DNA of 64,000 nucleotides from Xanthomonas arboricola pv. juglandis (GTDB lineage Bacteria; Pseudomonadota; Gammaproteobacteria; Xanthomonadales; Xanthomonadaceae): positions 1,095,655 through 1,159,654 of the forward strand of contig NZ_JZEF01000002.1 in assembly GCF_001013475.1 (NCBI RefSeq), read 5' to 3'. Shown one piece after another: positions 9,759-18,588 of this stretch (position 1 is the stretch's first letter; each line of letters starts with the position of its first letter). The notes beneath the pieces were generated by a model. The model had not been told where the DNA came from, searched no databases, and was given only the letters and a program-made list of their open reading frames with translations. The translations under genes were made by a program, and so were the position numbers.

Positions 9759-10412
9759 ATGACGATTTCTTCGAAAACCGGTACGTCCACGGCGCAGCCG
9801 TTACGCGACGACGGCGCCCTGCGCGGGGCGGTGATGCTGGCATTGTTCATCCTGCTGGGCCTGGGCCTGAGCTATTCGCTGGTCGCCACCGGCATCACCG
9901 GCGCACTGTTCCCCGAGCAGGCGCATGGCTCGTTGCTGCGCGATGACGCGCGTGTGGTCGGCTCGGCCCTGGTGGCGCAGCCGTTTGCCAATGCGCGCTA
10001 TTTCCAGCCACGCCCCTCGGCGGCCAAGTACGACCCGACCGCGGCGGCCGGCAGCAACCAGGCGCGTTCCAATCCCGACCTGCAAACCCGCATCGCCGCC
10101 ACGCGCGCAGAGGTGGCTGCACGCGACGGCATCGCACCGGAGGCGGTCCCGGCCGAGCTGATCACCCAATCCGGCAGTGGCCTGGATCCACACCTGAGCC
10201 CGGCCGGTGCCCAGGTCCAGGTGCGCCGGGTCGCCGCCGCGCGCGGCTGGCCGGAACAGCGCGTGGCCGCGCTGGTACAGGCCGCCACCGAACAGCCACA
10301 GTTCGGCCTGCTCGGGCAGCCGCGGGTGAATGTGCTGGCACTGAACCTGGCGCTGGATCGCGCTGGGAATGGGGAGTCGGGAATCGAGAATGGGGTGAAG
10401 CAAAAGCACTAG
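9759..10412 (+). CDS. kdpC: KdpC, accessory subunit, with repeat-derived C-terminal tail
   Basis: KdpC is a single-span inner-membrane subunit of the KdpFABC pump with a periplasmic domain. Residues about 24-50 form the membrane helix. The periplasmic domain includes SGSGLDPHLSPAGAQVQ, the conserved family segment, and LGQPRVNVLALNLALD, where the family usually ends. The last ~16 residues (GNGESGIENGVKQKH) are encoded by the left arm of a GGGAATS repeat element and are probably not functional. It starts 3 bp after the kdpB stop. Confidence 0.95.
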   Translation: MTISSKTGTSTAQPLRDDGALRGAVMLALFILLGLGLSYSLVATGITGALFPEQAHGSLLRDDARVVGSALVAQPFANARYFQPRPSAAKYDPTAAAGSNQARSNPDLQTRIAATRAEVAARDGIAPEAVPAELITQSGSGLDPHLSPAGAQVQVRRVAAARGWPEQRVAALVQAATEQPQFGLLGQPRVNVLALNLALDRAGNGESGIENGVKQKH

Positions 10413-10467
10413 GATCATCGGGCAGCTGTAGGCTTTGCGATTCCCCATTCCCCATTCCCCATTCCCG
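10365..10467. repeat. GGGAATS/SATTCCC inverted repeat element E1
   Basis: The left arm GGGAATGGGGAGTCGGGAAT is followed by a spacer containing GAAGCAAAAGC and GCTTTGCG, then the right arm of three CATTCCC-type heptads ending directly before the kdpD ATG. The arms can pair into a long stem in the kdp mRNA. It encodes the kdpC tail and fills the kdpC-kdpD gap. Confidence 0.8.
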
Positions 10468-13128
10468 ATGATTGACGCCCGCACCCAACAAGCCGACGCG
10501 CTGATCGGCGAACTGCAGCGCGAACATGGCGGGCGCCTGACCGTGTTTCTGGGCGCGGCGCCCGGGGTGGGCAAGACCTACGCCATGCTGTCGCGGGCGC
10601 GCGAGCGCCTGCGCCAGGGCATGGACGTGGTGGCCGGGGTGGTGGAAACCCATGGCCGCAGCGAAACCGCGGCACTGCTGGATGGCCTGCCGCTGCTGCC
10701 GCGCACCCGCATCAACTACCAGGGCCGGGAGCTGGAAGAACTCGACCTGGACGCGTTGCTGGCGCGCAAGCCGAAGCTGGCGCTGATCGACGAGCTGGCC
10801 CATCGCAACGTGCCGGGCAGCCGGCACGAGCGGCGCTGGCAGGACATCGTGGAACTGCTCGATGCCGGCATCGATGTCTACACCACGGTCAACATCCAGC
10901 ACCTGGAAAGCCTCAACGACATCGTGCTGCGCATCACCGGCGTGCGCGTGTCCGAAACCGTGCCCGATGCGGTGTTCGACCGCCTGCGCGACATCGTGCT
11001 GGTGGACCTGCCACCGCGCGAACTGATCGAGCGCCTGCAGCAGGGCAAGGTGTATCTGCCCGAGCAGGCGACGCAGGCCTTGCAGGCGTTCTTTTCGCCT
11101 TCCAACCTCACCGCGCTGCGCGAGCTGGCGATGCAGACCGCGGCCGACCGCGTCGACAGCGATCTGCGCGACACCCAGGCCGCACGCGGTTTGCCGGGGA
11201 CCGCCGCCTTGCGTCGCCGCGTGGTGGTGGCCATCGATGGGCGTGGCAGCTCGGATTATCTGGTGCGGGTGGCGCGGCGGTTGTCCGAAAGACGCGATGC
11301 CCCGTGGACGGTGGTCACCGTGCAGACGCGCACCGTGGCCGACGCCGCCTGGCAGCTGGAGATCGACCGCGCCTTCGCACTGACACGCCGCCTGGGGGGC
11401 GATACCGCGCTGCTGCACGGCGCCAACGTCGCCGAGGCGTTGCTGGATTTCGCCGCGCAAAACGGCGTGTCCACGCTGGTGCTGGGGCGCACGCGCGAAC
11501 GCCCGCTGGCGCGCATGTTCAACCGCACGCTGACCCAGCAACTGCTGCAGCGTGGCGCGCATTACGAACTGGTCATCGTCAGTTCCGCCGATGCGCGTGC
11601 ACGCGCACGCCAGCGTTGGCGCAATCCGCGCCAGTGGCTGCAGCGTTACGACCTGGCCTTCGCGGCGATCGCCGCCGCTGCCGCGGTCGCAGTGGCGTGG
11701 GTGATCCAGCGCTGGACCGACATCGACGACCTGTCGATGGTGTTCATCGTCGCGGTGGTGCTGGTGGCCTCGCGCACGCGCATGGCTGCCGCGGTGATCG
11801 CCGCGCTGCTGAGTTTTGTCGCCTACAACTTCTTCTTCATCGAACCGCGCTTCACCCTGCACATCAGCGCGCGCCAGGGCGTGGTGACGGTGTGCCTGTT
11901 CCTGATCGCCGCCCTGGTCGCCGGCCGCCTGGCCTCGCGCCTGCGCAGCCAGGTGCTGGCCTTGCGCGCTGCCAATGCGCATGCCAATGCGCTGCAGACG
12001 CTGGCCCGCGAACTGAGCACCGCCGCCGATCTGGGGCAGGTGCTGGAAGCCGGCCGTCGCGCGCTGGCCACGGCCCTGGATGCCGAGGCCTGGTTGCGCC
12101 TGGAGCAGCGCGAAAGCGATGCGCCGGCCAGCTTCGGTGCACTCGATCGCAGCGCGGCGGACTGGACCCAGCGCCACGGTCAGCCGGCCGGCCGTTTCAC
12201 CGATACGCTGGCCGGCGCGCAGTGGTGGTGCCTGCCGGTGCGGCACGAACGCGGCAGCCTGGGGGTGGCCGCGCTGCGCTTTCGTCAGAGCGTGCAGCGG
12301 CCCGGCCTGGAGGAGCGTCGGCTGGCCGAAGCGATGGTGGAGGACATCGGCCAGGCGGCGCTGCGCACGCGCCTGGTCGCCGATCTGGAAGGCGCGCGCG
12401 TCAGTGGCGAAACCGAGCGCCTGCGCTCGGCATTGCTGTCCTCGGTCTCGCACGATCTGCGCTCGCCGCTGGCGTCGATGATCGGCTCGGCCAGCAGCCT
12501 GGCCAGCTACGGCGATGCGATGGACGCGCAGGATCGCCACAGCCTGCTCGACACCATCCAGCTCGAAGGCGAGCGGCTGGATCGCTACATCCAGAACCTG
12601 CTCGACATGACCCGGCTCGGCCACACCGGGCTGACCTTGAAGCGCGACTGGATCGGCGTGGACGAGTTGATCGGCTCGGCCACGCGGCGGCTGCAGCGCT
12701 ACCAGCCGGCGGTGCGCCTGCAACTGGAGCTGGCCGCCGACCTGCCGGCGATCTGGGTGCACCCGGCACTGGTGGAACAAGCCATCTTCAACGTGCTGGA
12801 GAATGCGGCGAAATTTTCGCCAGCGGGTGTTGCCGTCACCGTGCAGGCGCGGCTGCAGGCTGGCGCCTTGCAGATCGATATCGGCGACCAGGGTCCCGGC
12901 ATTCCCGAGGACGAGCGCGCGCGCATTTTCGACATGTTCTACAGCGTGGAGCGTGGCGACCGCGGCCGTCACGGCACCGGGCTGGGCCTGACCATCTGCC
13001 AGGGCATGATCGGCGCGCATGGCGGCAGCGTGGAGGCGCTGGCCGGTGCCGATGGTCACGGCACCACGATCCGCATTACGCTGCCGTTGCTCGTTCCCGC
13101 CGCGCCACCTCGCCCCGATGCCGACTGA
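10468..13128 (+). CDS. kdpD: KdpD, potassium-sensing histidine kinase
   Basis: This 886-residue sensor kinase begins with the KdpD domain (Walker A GAAPGVGKTYAML, LALIDELAH), followed by a Usp-like domain (about 250-370), four closely packed membrane helices (about 395-500), a GAF-like segment, and the HisKA/HATPase core: His662 in SHDLRSPLASM, NVLENAAKFSP, DQGPGIPEDE and GTGLGLTICQG. It phosphorylates KdpE. The frame is open upstream to 10435 through the repeat E1, but the ATG at 10468 (MIDARTQQADAL) is the better start because the residues before it are repeat-encoded. The end overlaps kdpE by 11 bp. Confidence 0.96.
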   Translation: MIDARTQQADALIGELQREHGGRLTVFLGAAPGVGKTYAMLSRARERLRQGMDVVAGVVETHGRSETAALLDGLPLLPRTRINYQGRELEELDLDALLARKPKLALIDELAHRNVPGSRHERRWQDIVELLDAGIDVYTTVNIQHLESLNDIVLRITGVRVSETVPDAVFDRLRDIVLVDLPPRELIERLQQGKVYLPEQATQALQAFFSPSNLTALRELAMQTAADRVDSDLRDTQAARGLPGTAALRRRVVVAIDGRGSSDYLVRVARRLSERRDAPWTVVTVQTRTVADAAWQLEIDRAFALTRRLGGDTALLHGANVAEALLDFAAQNGVSTLVLGRTRERPLARMFNRTLTQQLLQRGAHYELVIVSSADARARARQRWRNPRQWLQRYDLAFAAIAAAAAVAVAWVIQRWTDIDDLSMVFIVAVVLVASRTRMAAAVIAALLSFVAYNFFFIEPRFTLHISARQGVVTVCLFLIAALVAGRLASRLRSQVLALRAANAHANALQTLARELSTAADLGQVLEAGRRALATALDAEAWLRLEQRESDAPASFGALDRSAADWTQRHGQPAGRFTDTLAGAQWWCLPVRHERGSLGVAALRFRQSVQRPGLEERRLAEAMVEDIGQAALRTRLVADLEGARVSGETERLRSALLSSVSHDLRSPLASMIGSASSLASYGDAMDAQDRHSLLDTIQLEGERLDRYIQNLLDMTRLGHTGLTLKRDWIGVDELIGSATRRLQRYQPAVRLQLELAADLPAIWVHPALVEQAIFNVLENAAKFSPAGVAVTVQARLQAGALQIDIGDQGPGIPEDERARIFDMFYSVERGDRGRHGTGLGLTICQGMIGAHGGSVEALAGADGHGTTIRITLPLLVPAAPPRPDAD

Positions 13129-13834
13129 CCCCACTGCCATCCCGCCTGCCCGCGTGCTGATCGTCGACGACGAGCCGCAGATCCGCCGCTTTCTCGACAT
13201 CAGCCTGCGTGCGCAGGGTTACCGCGTGCTGCAGGCCGGCACCGCCGAGGAAGGCTTGGCCACGCTGGCCGGGCAGGGCGCCGAACTGGTGGTGCTGGAC
13301 ATCGGCCTGCCCGATCGCGACGGCCACGAGGTGCTGCGCGAGATCCGCCAGTGGTCCAACGTGCCGGTGATCATGCTCACCGTGCGCGCCGGCGAAACCG
13401 AAAAGGTCGCCGCGCTCGATGCCGGCGCCAACGACTACGTCACCAAGCCGTTCGGCGTGCAGGAACTGATGGCGCGCATCCGTGCGCTACTGCGCCAGGC
13501 CGGCGCCGGCAGCACGGTGGAAGAGAGCGTGTTCGATGACGGCCGCCTGCACATCCACCTGGGCCTGCGCGAGGTCACCCTCGATGGCGAGGCGGTGCCC
13601 TTGAGCCGCAAGGAATACGCCTTGCTCGCGCTGCTGCTCAAGCACGCCGGCCGCGTGGTCACCCAGCCACAACTGCTGCGCGAGGTGTGGGGCCCCACCC
13701 ACGAGGAAGACACCCATTACCTGCGCATCCTGGTCGGCAAGCTGCGCCAGAAACTGCACGACGATGCCGCCGACCCGCACTACATCGTCACCGAACCGGG
13801 CGTGGGTTTGCGCTTTATCGGGGTGACGCGCTGA
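13118..13834 (+). CDS. kdpE: KdpE, response regulator of kdp
   Basis: This 238-residue OmpR-family regulator has a receiver domain with the phosphorylated Asp61 in VVLDIGLPD, the conserved TKPF lysine, and a C-terminal winged helix (SRKEYALLALLLKHAGRVVT; EDTHYLRILVGKLRQKL). It activates kdpFABC when phosphorylated by KdpD. The ATG overlaps the kdpD end, so the two are translationally coupled. The candidate binding site is upstream of kdpF. Confidence 0.96.
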   Translation: MPTDPTAIPPARVLIVDDEPQIRRFLDISLRAQGYRVLQAGTAEEGLATLAGQGAELVVLDIGLPDRDGHEVLREIRQWSNVPVIMLTVRAGETEKVAALDAGANDYVTKPFGVQELMARIRALLRQAGAGSTVEESVFDDGRLHIHLGLREVTLDGEAVPLSRKEYALLALLLKHAGRVVTQPQLLREVWGPTHEEDTHYLRILVGKLRQKLHDDAADPHYIVTEPGVGLRFIGVTR

Positions 13835-14123
13835 GCAGCGCAGCACAGCTGTTTTGTGGCGACGGCGCAGACAGCTTGAGCGAGATCCGGTTGTCCCGAA
13901 CGGTGCAAAGCCGGGTGAGCATTCGATCGCGCGATGCGGGAGTCCGCAAGCACGTGGGTGCAATGCGGCCAGGGTCTCGCCCTGATGGGGATGCCCTGGA
14001 ACGAGACCAGGCGCGGGCCAAGGACATGGTCTGGAACGCGTTGCAAGTGCTTTCACGCCGCCGCTAATGGCATGCCAACATGCGCGGCGCAGCATGCGTC
14101 GACATTTGGAAGAGGTGGGTGAC

Positions 14124-16094
14124 ATGCGGTATCGCTTCGGTGTGTTGTGGCTGTTGTCGGCTTGGCTGTTGTTGAGCGGCTGCGCGTTTGCACAGACCGT
14201 GCCGACGCCTGCGCAGATCATGCAGCTGCGTAGCGTGGGCGACCCCCAGATCAGTCCGGATGGTCGCCGCATCGCCTACACCGTCGCCATCCCGCAGGCG
14301 CAAGGCAAGCTGCCGCTCAGCAAGATTTGGCAGATACCCGCACGCGGTACCGCTGCCGCAGTGTCGATGCCCTCAAGCGATGAGGCCAACGACCAGCATC
14401 CACGCTGGTCTGCGGATGGCCGAAGGCTGCTCTTCCTGTCGACGCGGCCGTTGCCGGACGACGCCACCCGCGAGCAACTGGCGCCAGCTCAGGTCTGGCA
14501 ACAGATCGGAGGGTCGGCACCGCAGCTGCTGACGCGTTCGGCAGGCGAGGTCAGTGAGTTCTCGCTGTCGCCCGATGCGCGCCAGATCGCGTACCTGGCG
14601 CTGGATCCGCCCACCGCGCAGGCAACGGCCGATGCGGACGCAAAGCGCGATGCCGTGCAGATCGAGCGGCCAACCCGGTTTTCACGGGTGTGGGTGCGTG
14701 ATCTGCACAGCGGCCAGACGCGTGTGCTGACACCGCCCGGCCTGCAGGTGCACGACCTCGCCTGGTCACCGGACGGCCGGCAACTGGCGCTGCGCGTGTC
14801 CGACGGCACCACGCTCAACGACTATTGGTACGCATCGCGCGTGCAGCTGTTGGCGCTGCAGGACGGCGTGCTTGGTGCGGTGCTGGAGCCGCATGCCTCG
14901 GCATTGCCATTGCAATGGTCACCGGATGGCAGCCGGCTGCTGTATGGGCAACTTGGCGAGCACGGCATGGTGGCGCATCTGGTGGTGCAGCAGCTGCGCA
15001 GTCAGCGGCGTGTGGTGCTGGCACAGGACTGGCCCGGCACCTTGTGGCTGGCGCGCTGGCAAAACGACAGCAACTTGATCGGCGAAGGGTTGCAAGGCGT
15101 ACGTGGCGCCTTTCTGCGCATCGATGCCGACAGCGGGCGCTGGAAGCCGCTTGCCCGGCCGCAGATTCCGTATCAGGCATTCACCGTTGCGCGCAATGGC
15201 GATATCGCCTATCTCGGTCTGCGTGATGACCAGCCTGCCGAGGTCTGGACGTTACGCGCTGGTCAGCTCGCGCAGCGCAGTAACGCCAATCCACAGGTCG
15301 CCACCTGGGCGCATGGCCAGCTGCGCGAATTGAACTGGACTTCATCGCGCGATGGGCGGTCGATCGCGGGCGTATTGGTCACGCCGCCCGGCTGGAAGGC
15401 GGGAACGCCGTTGCCGACCTTGGTGCAGATCCACGGGGGACCGGGAGCTGCCTGGGCGTCCGGCTGGTTGGGGTCCTGGCATGACTGGGCGCAACTGCTG
15501 TCCACCCATGGCTACGCGGTGCTGTTGCCCAACCCGCGCGGTTCCGAAGGGCAGGGTGCGGCGTTTACCGAGCTGGCGCGCCACGACTGGGGCGGTGCGG
15601 ATTTTCAGGATGTGCTCGACGGCGTGGACCAACTCGAACGCGAAGGCGTGATCGATCCTGCGCGTCTGGCCATCGGCGGCTGGAGCTATGGCGGGTATCT
15701 GTCCGCATGGGCGGTGACGCAGTCATCGCGCTTCAGGACCGCCATCGTCGGTGCAGGGGTGGTCGATATCGGCGCCATGGCATTGACCACCGATGTGCCC
15801 GATTACCTGCCAGGCTATTTCGGCGACCCGGTGCGCAACCGTGTCGAATACGACGCACACTCGCCGATACGCTACGCCGACAAGGTGCAGGTGCCGGTGC
15901 TGATCCTGCATGGGCAGGCCGACCGACGCGTACCGCCATCGCAAGGCGACATGTTGTACCGCGCGCTGAAACTGCAGGGCACAGCGGTCGAGCAGGTGAC
16001 CTACCCGCGTGGCCCGCACTGGTTTTACGAAACCGAGCATGGCGTGGATGTGCAGCAGCGCGTGCTGGATTGGCTGGATGCGCAGTTGCGTTGA
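14124..16094 (+). CDS. S9 family serine peptidase (prolyl oligopeptidase-like), exported
   Basis: The 656-residue precursor has a signal sequence (residues 1-24) with a lipobox-like LSGC at residues 17-20, so it may be a lipoprotein. Residues about 25-390 form a WD40-like beta-propeller with repeated SPDGRRIAY-type blades. The C-terminal alpha/beta-hydrolase domain has the nucleophile Ser521 in GGWSYGGYLSAW, the acid in ILHGQADRRVPPSQ and the histidine in YPRGPHWF, the order of the S9 (acylaminoacyl-peptidase/DPP) group. It likely cleaves short peptides in the periplasm or at the cell surface. The start was chosen for its SD (AGAGGTG at 14111) and the signal peptide. It stands alone between kdpE and a convergent gene. 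Confidence 0.88.
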   Translation: MRYRFGVLWLLSAWLLLSGCAFAQTVPTPAQIMQLRSVGDPQISPDGRRIAYTVAIPQAQGKLPLSKIWQIPARGTAAAVSMPSSDEANDQHPRWSADGRRLLFLSTRPLPDDATREQLAPAQVWQQIGGSAPQLLTRSAGEVSEFSLSPDARQIAYLALDPPTAQATADADAKRDAVQIERPTRFSRVWVRDLHSGQTRVLTPPGLQVHDLAWSPDGRQLALRVSDGTTLNDYWYASRVQLLALQDGVLGAVLEPHASALPLQWSPDGSRLLYGQLGEHGMVAHLVVQQLRSQRRVVLAQDWPGTLWLARWQNDSNLIGEGLQGVRGAFLRIDADSGRWKPLARPQIPYQAFTVARNGDIAYLGLRDDQPAEVWTLRAGQLAQRSNANPQVATWAHGQLRELNWTSSRDGRSIAGVLVTPPGWKAGTPLPTLVQIHGGPGAAWASGWLGSWHDWAQLLSTHGYAVLLPNPRGSEGQGAAFTELARHDWGGADFQDVLDGVDQLEREGVIDPARLAIGGWSYGGYLSAWAVTQSSRFRTAIVGAGVVDIGAMALTTDVPDYLPGYFGDPVRNRVEYDAHSPIRYADKVQVPVLILHGQADRRVPPSQGDMLYRALKLQGTAVEQVTYPRGPHWFYETEHGVDVQQRVLDWLDAQLR

Positions 16095-16273
16095 GTTGCG
16101 GGGGTGCTGATCCGCAGCTCATCGTTGCTGCGGCGGACACTCTCTCGCCTTCGACTTCGACGCCGATGATCGTGCCATCGGCGCACTGCGCTCTCCGACC
16201 CCGGAAACGAGCCAGGCCAGTGCAGCATTCTCCGGATCACGTTCGGCAATCCAGCTGCAACGCTGCAAGCGGG

Positions 16274-17662
16274 TCACTCAACGGGTGGCAACACCTTGCC
16301 CGGGTTGAGAATCCCGTCCGGATCCAGCGCGGCCTTGATCGCACGCATCGCCGCCAGCGTTGGTGCGCTGAAGGCCTGGGCCATGAAGTCGCGCTTGGCC
16401 ACGCCGATGCCATGCTCGCCGGAGAGCGTGCCTTCCAGTGCCAGCACCAGCGCAAACAGGCGTGGCAATGCGGCGTGTGCGCGCGCGTGTTCGTCGGCAT
16501 CGGCCGGGTCGTACATGATGTTGACGTGCAGGTTGCCGTTGCCGGCATGGCCGAAGGCGACGATCGGCAACGCGAACTCGGCGGCAAGCGCTTCCACGCC
16601 GGCCACCAGTTCGGGGATGCGCGAGACCGGCACCACCACGTCCTCGTTGATCTTGCCCGGCTTGATCGTGCGCAATGCCGGCGACAGCGCACGCCGCGCG
16701 GCCCACAACCTGTCGCGCGCGCTGCCATCGGCGGCCACGTCCAGGCTCACCACGCCCTCGCCGTCGGCGGCATCGTGCAAGGCCTGCAATGCGTAGGGCA
16801 GGGTGTCGTGATCGCCATCGGCTTCGATCAGTAGCATCGCGCCGGCCTCGGGCACATCGCTGCCGTTGCGGCGCAGTAATGCGATCGCACTGGCGTCCAT
16901 GAATTCCAGCATCGTCGGCGTGGTCGGTTGCGCCATGATGCGCGAGACCGCCGCCGCGGCGCTGGAAGCATCGCGATACAGCGCGCGCACGCCGGCTTGC
17001 GCGACCGCGCGCGGCGTCAGCTTCAAGGTCGCTTCGACGATGATCGCCAGGGTGCCTTCGCTGCCGACCAGCAGATGTGTCAGGTCGTAGCCGGTGGAAT
17101 TTTTCGTATACGCGCCGCCGCAGCGGATCACCTCGCCGGTGCCGGTCACAGCGACCAGACCGAGCACGTTGTCGCGGGTGGCGCCGTATTTCACCGCGCG
17201 CGGGCCGCCGGCATTGGTGGCCAGATTGCCGCCGACGCTGCAGATGTCCGCGCTGGACGGATCCGGCGGCCAGAACAGGCCATGCGGCTGCAAGGCCTGC
17301 TGCAATTGGCCGTTGAGCAGACCCGGTTGCACGATGGCGCAGCGATCGGCCGGACGCAGCGCAAGGATGCGATCCATGCGTGCCATCGACACCACCACGC
17401 CGCCGGAAAACGGCACCGCCGCACCGGTGGTGCCGGTGCCGGCGCCGCGCGCCACGATCGGCACGCCATGCGCGCGGCAGGCCTGCACGATCGCCACCAC
17501 ATCCTCGGTATCGCCCGGCAAGGCGACGGCGGCGGGCAATGCCCAGCGGCGCGAATCGTCCTCGCCATAGCGGCGCCGCGCGTCGTCGCCGGTCAACCAG
17601 CCATCGGGGCCAAGCCGCGCGGCCAGCAACGCGGCCAGGGCAGTGGGAAGCACATCGGTCAT
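16274..17662 (-). CDS. FAD-binding oxidase, GlcD/D-lactate dehydrogenase type
   Basis: The 462-residue flavoprotein has a PCMH-type FAD-binding N-terminal half (IVARGAGTGTTGAAVP; DPSSADICSVGGNLATNAGG; YGATRDNVLGL) and a C-terminal FAD-linked oxidase domain with VVPVSRIPELV, FGHAGNGNLHVN and the terminal SGEHGIGVAKRDF motif. This is the glycolate oxidase subunit GlcD / D-2-hydroxyacid dehydrogenase family; the substrate could be glycolate, D-lactate or another 2-hydroxy acid. No glcE or glcF lies nearby, so a single-subunit D-lactate or D-2-hydroxyglutarate-type enzyme is more likely. The start overlaps the upstream gene's stop by ATGA. Confidence 0.87.
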   Translation of the reverse strand: MTDVLPTALAALLAARLGPDGWLTGDDARRRYGEDDSRRWALPAAVALPGDTEDVVAIVQACRAHGVPIVARGAGTGTTGAAVPFSGGVVVSMARMDRILALRPADRCAIVQPGLLNGQLQQALQPHGLFWPPDPSSADICSVGGNLATNAGGPRAVKYGATRDNVLGLVAVTGTGEVIRCGGAYTKNSTGYDLTHLLVGSEGTLAIIVEATLKLTPRAVAQAGVRALYRDASSAAAAVSRIMAQPTTPTMLEFMDASAIALLRRNGSDVPEAGAMLLIEADGDHDTLPYALQALHDAADGEGVVSLDVAADGSARDRLWAARRALSPALRTIKPGKINEDVVVPVSRIPELVAGVEALAAEFALPIVAFGHAGNGNLHVNIMYDPADADEHARAHAALPRLFALVLALEGTLSGEHGIGVAKRDFMAQAFSAPTLAAMRAIKAALDPDGILNPGKVLPPVE

Positions 17663-18198
17663 GAAGTGTGATCCTGTGGTGCCGCGCGCTGGATGCATTT
17701 CCATCCCAGCACCGCGACGGTGAGCGGCAGCCAGACCCAGCGCAGCTCGGAGAGCAGCGTGGCAAGGCCGCGCGCATTGAAGAAACCGTTGGCGAAGGGC
17801 GACACGCGAATCGGCCGCCAGGGCGCGAACCAGCGTGCCTCGCTCCAGGGCCAGGTCAGTGCAACGCCCAGGCCGCCGGAGGTCATCGCATCCAGCAGCG
17901 GGTGCGATGCGGCGCAGACGAACAAGAACGCTGCTGCCTGCAGTGCGTCCGCACGCAACAGGCGATGCGCAGCACCACCCAGCAGCGCGATCAGCCCGGC
18001 GAACAACAACGAGTGGCTGGCACCGCGATGGCCGAACGCATCCGCATACGGAACATGCAACGCGAACGCCAGCACATCGGCATCGGGCAACATCGCCGCG
18101 ACGACGCCGGCACCGAGCAGGCGCGGCGACAGGCGGCCGCGTTCACTGGCGCACCAGAGCGCCAGCGGCACCGCGGCATGGGTGATGATGGTGGGCAT
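17659..18198 (-). CDS. YdjM-like membrane-bound metal-dependent hydrolase (DUF457)
   Basis: The 179-residue inner-membrane protein has four or five hydrophobic segments and the histidine/aspartate motifs of the YdjM/DUF457 family: ITHAAVPLAL, MLPDADVLAF and FGHRGASHSLLF. These residues are expected to bind a metal; the true activity of the family is not established. Its stop overlaps the flavoprotein start by ATGA and it follows yraN by 17 bp, so yraN, this gene and the flavoprotein gene may share a transcript starting at lpoA. Confidence 0.82.
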   Translation of the reverse strand: MPTIITHAAVPLALWCASERGRLSPRLLGAGVVAAMLPDADVLAFALHVPYADAFGHRGASHSLLFAGLIALLGGAAHRLLRADALQAAAFLFVCAASHPLLDAMTSGGLGVALTWPWSEARWFAPWRPIRVSPFANGFFNARGLATLLSELRWVWLPLTVAVLGWKCIQRAAPQDHTS

Positions 18199-18215
18199 CG
18201 CGCGTGAGTCGTTCG

Positions 18216-18584
18216 TCAGCAATCGTCGGCGCGGAAGGCGTCGCGGATCCAGTTCAGCACCGGCGGCTCGCCGCTGGCTTCCACCACATCGAAGCGGCAC
18301 GGCAAGGTCGCCAGTGCCGGGTGATGGGCAAGGAACAATTGCGCGGCCAGCACCAGCTTGCGGCGCTTGCGCGCATCCACCGATGCCGCGCCGCCGCCGA
18401 AGCGGTTGTCGCGGCGATAACGCACTTCCACGAACACCAGCGCCTGGCCGTCGCGCATCACCAGATCCAGTTCGCCGCCGCGGTAGTTGGCATTGCCCAC
18501 CACCAGCCGCAACCCGGCCTGCTCCAGCAGCGCGCGTGCGGCCGCCTCCACCGCCGCACCCCGCTGCTGGCGCGCTGCCGGCAT
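18216..18584 (-). CDS. yraN: YraN, UPF0102 predicted endonuclease-fold protein
   Basis: This 122-residue protein of the UPF0102/YraN family has the restriction-endonuclease-like core [20 protein letters not shown] and the following [16 protein letters not shown]. The biochemical role of YraN is not settled. It begins 4 bp after the lpoA stop, the conserved rsmI-lpoA-yraN neighbourhood of gammaproteobacteria. The frame upstream of MPAARQQRG overlaps lpoA and was rejected as the start. Confidence 0.93.
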   Translation of the reverse strand: MPAARQQRGAAVEAAARALLEQAGLRLVVGNANYRGGELDLVMRDGQALVFVEVRYRRDNRFGGGAASVDARKRRKLVLAAQLFLAHHPALATLPCRFDVVEASGEPPVLNWIRDAFRADDC

Positions 18585-18588
18585 GGCG